NCBI GenBank assembly: GCA_001769005.1
Contig: MENE01000027.1
Coordinates: forward strand, 1 to 8,802
DNA: 8,802 nucleotides
Direction: 5' to 3'
Source of the DNA: Bacteroidetes bacterium GWA2_31_9b
Lineage (GTDB): Bacteria; Bacteroidota; Bacteroidia; Bacteroidales; UBA12077
The translations under genes were made by a program, and so were the position numbers. Shown piece by piece: positions 5,401 to 8,802 of this stretch. The first letter of the stretch is position 1; each line of letters starts with the position of its first letter. Below the pieces are notes generated by a model that saw only the letters and a program-made list of their open reading frames with translations, had not been told where the DNA came from and ran no database searches.

Positions 5401-8400
5401 GTGTTTTTGCTTGCAATAATATTATTGCTAGGATTGGCTTATTTTATTCTTCAAAGCTCTCTTGTTCAGTCTTTTTTAGTTAGCCGAATAACAAATTCAA
5501 TATCAAAGAATTTAAATGCGAAATTCAAAATTGAATCTGTTAATTTCAGTTTTTTTAGTAAGTTAATTTTAAGAAATGTATATATTGAAGATCAATTCAA
5601 TGATACACTGCTTTTCTCAGAAAAACTTACAGTTAATTTTAAAACACTTGACAGAAAGTTGAAGATAATTGATATACAAAAAGTTGAGTTTGATCGTACT
5701 AAATTTTATCTGTATAAAGACACTACGAAATCAATAAATATTAAATTCATTACCGACCAGTTTATAAGCAAAGACACTGTAATATCAACAAAAGCAAAAT
5801 GGCAAATTCAAATCCGAAATATCGAAATGCTGGAGTCGATGTTCAGGTATAGAACAAACAGGAAGACAAACATCCTGTTTGGTGTAGATTACAATAATTT
5901 AATTTGTAAAATACATAAACTAGACGTTCAAAATTTATCTGTAGAGAATGGAAACATTGATTTTCTAATTAAAAAACTTGAGGTTACTGAAAAGTCCGGA
6001 TTCAATGTTTTTAGTTTTAAAGCAAATATGAGTATTGCTGAAGATCACATGAAATTTAATAATATTATTATCAGAACCGAAAATTCATATATTGTTTCAG
6101 ATTCAATTTCTTTCCGTCAGCGTGATTTTGATGATTACAAAGATTTTGTAGCATTAATAAAACTTGATTTGGCATTTCAGGAGTCAAATGTTAGTTTTAT
6201 CGATATCGGATATTTTGCTCCGAAACTTAAAAATATACCATTAAATGTGGGATTGTCGGGTTATATTTACGGACGCATAAATTCATTAAAAGGTAAAGAT
6301 GTACGTTTTCAGGTTGGCAATCAAACCGAATTAATTACAGATTTCGATTTCAATGGCTTGCCCGATATAAATCAGACATATATTTTTGCAGATTTTAAAA
6401 AATTTACAACATACTCAGAAGATTTTGAACTCATAAATCGGTTTGTGAAACCTGATAAAAAAATAAAATTTTCTGAAAATTTAAAGAACCTGGGAAAAAT
6501 TAGTTACGAAGGAAATTTCACTGGGTTTATCGATGATTTTGTAACCTATGGGAAATTTATTTGTGCATTAGGAAAGGCTTCAACAGATATCTCATTAAAA
6601 CCAATTGAAGGAAAAAATCTTGCCATAAACGGTAAATTAAAAACTACAAATTTTAACATTGGAAGCTTAATTAGTAAAAATATTGGTAAAATTAGTTTCG
6701 AAGCTCAAATTGATGGAAAAATTGGAACAAATAAAACGATTGCCGCCAGAACAAATGGTATAGTTCATAATATTGAGATAAATAATTATGTTTATCAAAA
6801 TGTAATTATTGATGGCTTTCTTACTGAAAAAAAATACGATGGTTTTCTTAAAATTTCTGACCCCAATATTGTTGTTGATTTTAGTGGAGGAATCGATTTT
6901 TCAAAACAGATTCCTGTTTTCAACTTTTCTGCAAATGTTCCTAAAGCCAATCTTTATAAGCTAAACATCGATAAAAAGGATTCAACCTCTTTATTGTCAT
7001 TTGAAGTAAATGCAAATTTTTATGGAAATACAATTGATAACGCAATAGGTGGAATAAGTTTCAATAATACAAAATTGATTAAATTTAATAAGTTATTAGT
7101 TTTTAAAACATTAGTAATTTCTTCAATCCAGTTGTCAGATACGCATAGAATTGAATTGAAATCAGATTATATAGATGCATTATTGCTTGGGAAATACAGG
7201 TCAAAAACGCTGGGGCATTCTATAAAAAGTCTTTTTTTACATTATTTACCTGCTCTTATTAGTAATTCGTCCGATACTTTAGTTATGAATTACGAAAATA
7301 GCTTTAGTGCTGATATCCACCTTAAAAACACAAATCCTCTGACTAATGTTTTTATGCCTGAATTAAGTATTTCTAATAATTCTAAAATTGATTTTAAATT
7401 TAATGCAATTGAAAAAAGATTCTTTTTAAAAGCAAATACAGATACTATCAAATACAAAAGTATTAAATTCAATAATCTTGACATAGTAACCTTTTCAGAT
7501 GATTCATTGTTTACAGCCATTACAAAATGCAAAAGTCTTTTCTTAAGTAATATGGAACTGGAGAACTTTAAAACAACTTCAATAACTAAAAGAAATGAAG
7601 TTAATTTTAAAGTAGACTGGAAAAACAATGCTCAATCATTATACCAGGGGAGGATTGTTGCTTCAACAACAATTGAAAAAAGAGATAAAAATTCTCCGGC
7701 ATTATATAATATAACAATTTTCCCTTCAGATATTGTTGTTAATGATTCGTTATGGAGAATGAATAAATCGTTTATAAATATTGATACTACATCAATTCTA
7801 ATTGATAATTTTATTGTTAATCACGAAAAACAGTTTATAAAAATCGATGGCATTATTTCTGAAAATAGCGAAGATAATTTGTATGCAGATTTTGGAAATT
7901 TAAATCTGGCTTATGTCAACTTATTTACAAAGAAAACAAGTATTAATTTTACAGGTTTCATTAATGGAAATGCAAATTTTTCAAATATTTATACAAGCCC
8001 TTTATTTAGCTCGAATATAGTTGTAAATGATTTCAAATTTAATAAAGAACATTATGGTAATACATACATTACCAGTAGTTGGGACGAAACTAAAAAAGGA
8101 ATTAACATAAAAGCATATACTCAAAAAGAGGACGTGAAAAATGTTAAACTTGAAGGATTGTACTTCCCCCATAATAAAGGACTTGATTTCAATATTGAAT
8201 TAGATATAGTTAAACTAAATCTATTAAATTCTTTCTTAGGGAGCTTTGCTTCAGATATAACTGGAACAGGCAGTGGAAATTTTATTTTAGAAGGAACTCT
8301 TGATAATCCTGAATTTTATGGAGATTTAAGCGCACAAAAAGCTACTATAACAATAGATTATTTAAAAACAAGGTATAATTTCACCGATAAAGTTTCAATT

Positions 8401-8802
8401 ATTAAAAACTCAATCGTTTTTAATGATATTATAGCCTATGATAAATTTAAGAATAAGGCAATTACATCAGGATATGTAACATTTGGATCTAAAAAAAGTA
8501 TTGATTATAATTTTACAATTAAACCAACAAATTTTCATGCTTTAAATACTACAGGTAAGGATAATAGCATGTTTTATGGAACAGCATTTATGTCTGGAAT
8601 TGTTAATATTAATGGAAATATAGGAAATATTAATATTGATATATCTGGAAAAACAGAAAAAAATACGAAATTAAATATTCCAATATCTAAATCAGAAAGT
8701 ATTGTTGAATCAAACTTTGTTACTTTTACTAATAAAGGAACTATAAACCAACCAGTTGCAGTCGATAATTATCAAGTAAAACTTTCAGGTTTTAGAATGA
8801 AT
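5401..8802 (+). CDS. tamB: TamB/DUF490-domain envelope protein (AsmA-like), cut off by the window end
   Basis: The frame is open from 5317 to the window end; from GTG 5401 it gives at least 1134 residues of a family usually around 1400-1700 in Bacteroidota. The first ~18 residues (FLLAIILLLGLAYFILQ) are an inner-membrane anchor. The rest is beta-rich repetitive sequence as expected of the periplasm-spanning lipid-transfer groove of AsmA/TamB proteins. The C-terminal TamB (DUF490) domain is recognisable from TGTGSGNFILEGTLDNPEF (954-972), DYLKTRYNF and ALNTTGKDNSMFYGTAF (1047-1063) to TEKNTKLNIPI (from 1085). The family works in outer-membrane biogenesis with a TamA-like Omp85 partner, TamL in Bacteroidota; that gene would be outside this window. 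The start is uncertain: there is no in-frame ATG before 5827. GTG 5401 puts the start directly at the membrane helix, while ATT 5374 would add the expected basic leader IKKFYKIST. The gene is divergent from tsaD. Confidence 0.92.
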   Translation, partial: MFLLAIILLLGLAYFILQSSLVQSFLVSRITNSISKNLNAKFKIESVNFSFFSKLILRNVYIEDQFNDTLLFSEKLTVNFKTLDRKLKIIDIQKVEFDRTKFYLYKDTTKSINIKFITDQFISKDTVISTKAKWQIQIRNIEMLESMFRYRTNRKTNILFGVDYNNLICKIHKLDVQNLSVENGNIDFLIKKLEVTEKSGFNVFSFKANMSIAEDHMKFNNIIIRTENSYIVSDSISFRQRDFDDYKDFVALIKLDLAFQESNVSFIDIGYFAPKLKNIPLNVGLSGYIYGRINSLKGKDVRFQVGNQTELITDFDFNGLPDINQTYIFADFKKFTTYSEDFELINRFVKPDKKIKFSENLKNLGKISYEGNFTGFIDDFVTYGKFICALGKASTDISLKPIEGKNLAINGKLKTTNFNIGSLISKNIGKISFEAQIDGKIGTNKTIAARTNGIVHNIEINNYVYQNVIIDGFLTEKKYDGFLKISDPNIVVDFSGGIDFSKQIPVFNFSANVPKANLYKLNIDKKDSTSLLSFEVNANFYGNTIDNAIGGISFNNTKLIKFNKLLVFKTLVISSIQLSDTHRIELKSDYIDALLLGKYRSKTLGHSIKSLFLHYLPALISNSSDTLVMNYENSFSADIHLKNTNPLTNVFMPELSISNNSKIDFKFNAIEKRFFLKANTDTIKYKSIKFNNLDIVTFSDDSLFTAITKCKSLFLSNMELENFKTTSITKRNEVNFKVDWKNNAQSLYQGRIVASTTIEKRDKNSPALYNITIFPSDIVVNDSLWRMNKSFINIDTTSILIDNFIVNHEKQFIKIDGIISENSEDNLYADFGNLNLAYVNLFTKKTSINFTGFINGNANFSNIYTSPLFSSNIVVNDFKFNKEHYGNTYITSSWDETKKGINIKAYTQKEDVKNVKLEGLYFPHNKGLDFNIELDIVKLNLLNSFLGSFASDITGTGSGNFILEGTLDNPEFYGDLSAQKATITIDYLKTRYNFTDKVSIIKNSIVFNDIIAYDKFKNKAITSGYVTFGSKKSIDYNFTIKPTNFHALNTTGKDNSMFYGTAFMSGIVNINGNIGNINIDISGKTEKNTKLNIPISKSESIVESNFVTFTNKGTINQPVAVDNYQVKLSGFRMN

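Noticed and set aside
7290..7628. Minus-strand open frame of 112 codons
   Set aside because: It is antisense to the uninterrupted tamB frame and has no family signature of its own; a shadow frame in AT-rich DNA.
5401..8802. Surface adhesin or repeat-rich toxin as an alternative identity of the long plus-strand gene
   Set aside because: The C-terminal blocks (TRYNF, ALNTTGKDN, FYGTA, TEKNTKL) and the divergent tsaD neighbour fit TamB/DUF490; there are no tandem repeats, calcium-binding motifs or secretion-sorting domain in view.
1..8802. Search for a defence system, mobile element, CRISPR array or biosynthetic cluster
   Set aside because: No transposase, recombinase, direct-repeat array, nuclease or toxin-antitoxin signature is visible; the recognised genes are housekeeping or general envelope genes.

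Overview
The window looks like ordinary chromosomal DNA from a low-GC member of the Bacteroidota, probably close to Bacteroidales or a neighbouring marine or sediment order. The evidence is the long, divergent Bacteroidota-type PurM, the purM-prfA order, the divergent tsaD/tamB pair, start codons with little or no Shine-Dalgarno sequence, and upstream motifs matching the Bacteroidota -7 consensus TAnnTTTG. I see no mobile element, CRISPR array, tRNA or rRNA.

Left block (1-2111, minus strand): purM (AIR synthase, de novo purine synthesis) is followed 55 bases downstream by prfA (peptide chain release factor 1). prfA leaves the window at base 1 without its C-terminal part. Each gene has its own TAnnTTTG-like motif upstream.

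Middle block (2112-3755): a divergent spacer of about 200 bases holds an intrinsic-terminator-like hairpin with a UUCG loop, pointing toward purM. It is followed by a plus-strand gene for a calcineurin-like metallophosphoesterase lipoprotein. That gene converges on a small membrane-anchored hypothetical gene (154 aa), and a near-perfect bidirectional terminator lies between them.

Right-centre block (3291-5300, minus strand): tsaD (tRNA t6A37 threonylcarbamoyl transferase) lies upstream of two small membrane-anchored hypothetical genes (124 and 154 aa). All three point the same way, and no strong terminator separates them. They may form a tsaD-led transcript ending at the bidirectional terminator.

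Right block (about 5401-8802, plus strand): a long reading frame runs off the window end, with at least 1134 codons. It encodes a TamB/DUF490 (AsmA-like) envelope protein divergent from tsaD. Its N-terminus has no in-frame ATG: the start must be GTG at 5401, an unusual ATT at 5374, or a damaged ATG.

The genes are mainly housekeeping (translation termination, tRNA modification, purine synthesis, outer-membrane biogenesis). I found no convincing undescribed multi-gene system. The points most worth checking are the tamB start, the minus-strand terminator upstream of purM, and the two unassigned membrane-anchored proteins beside tsaD.
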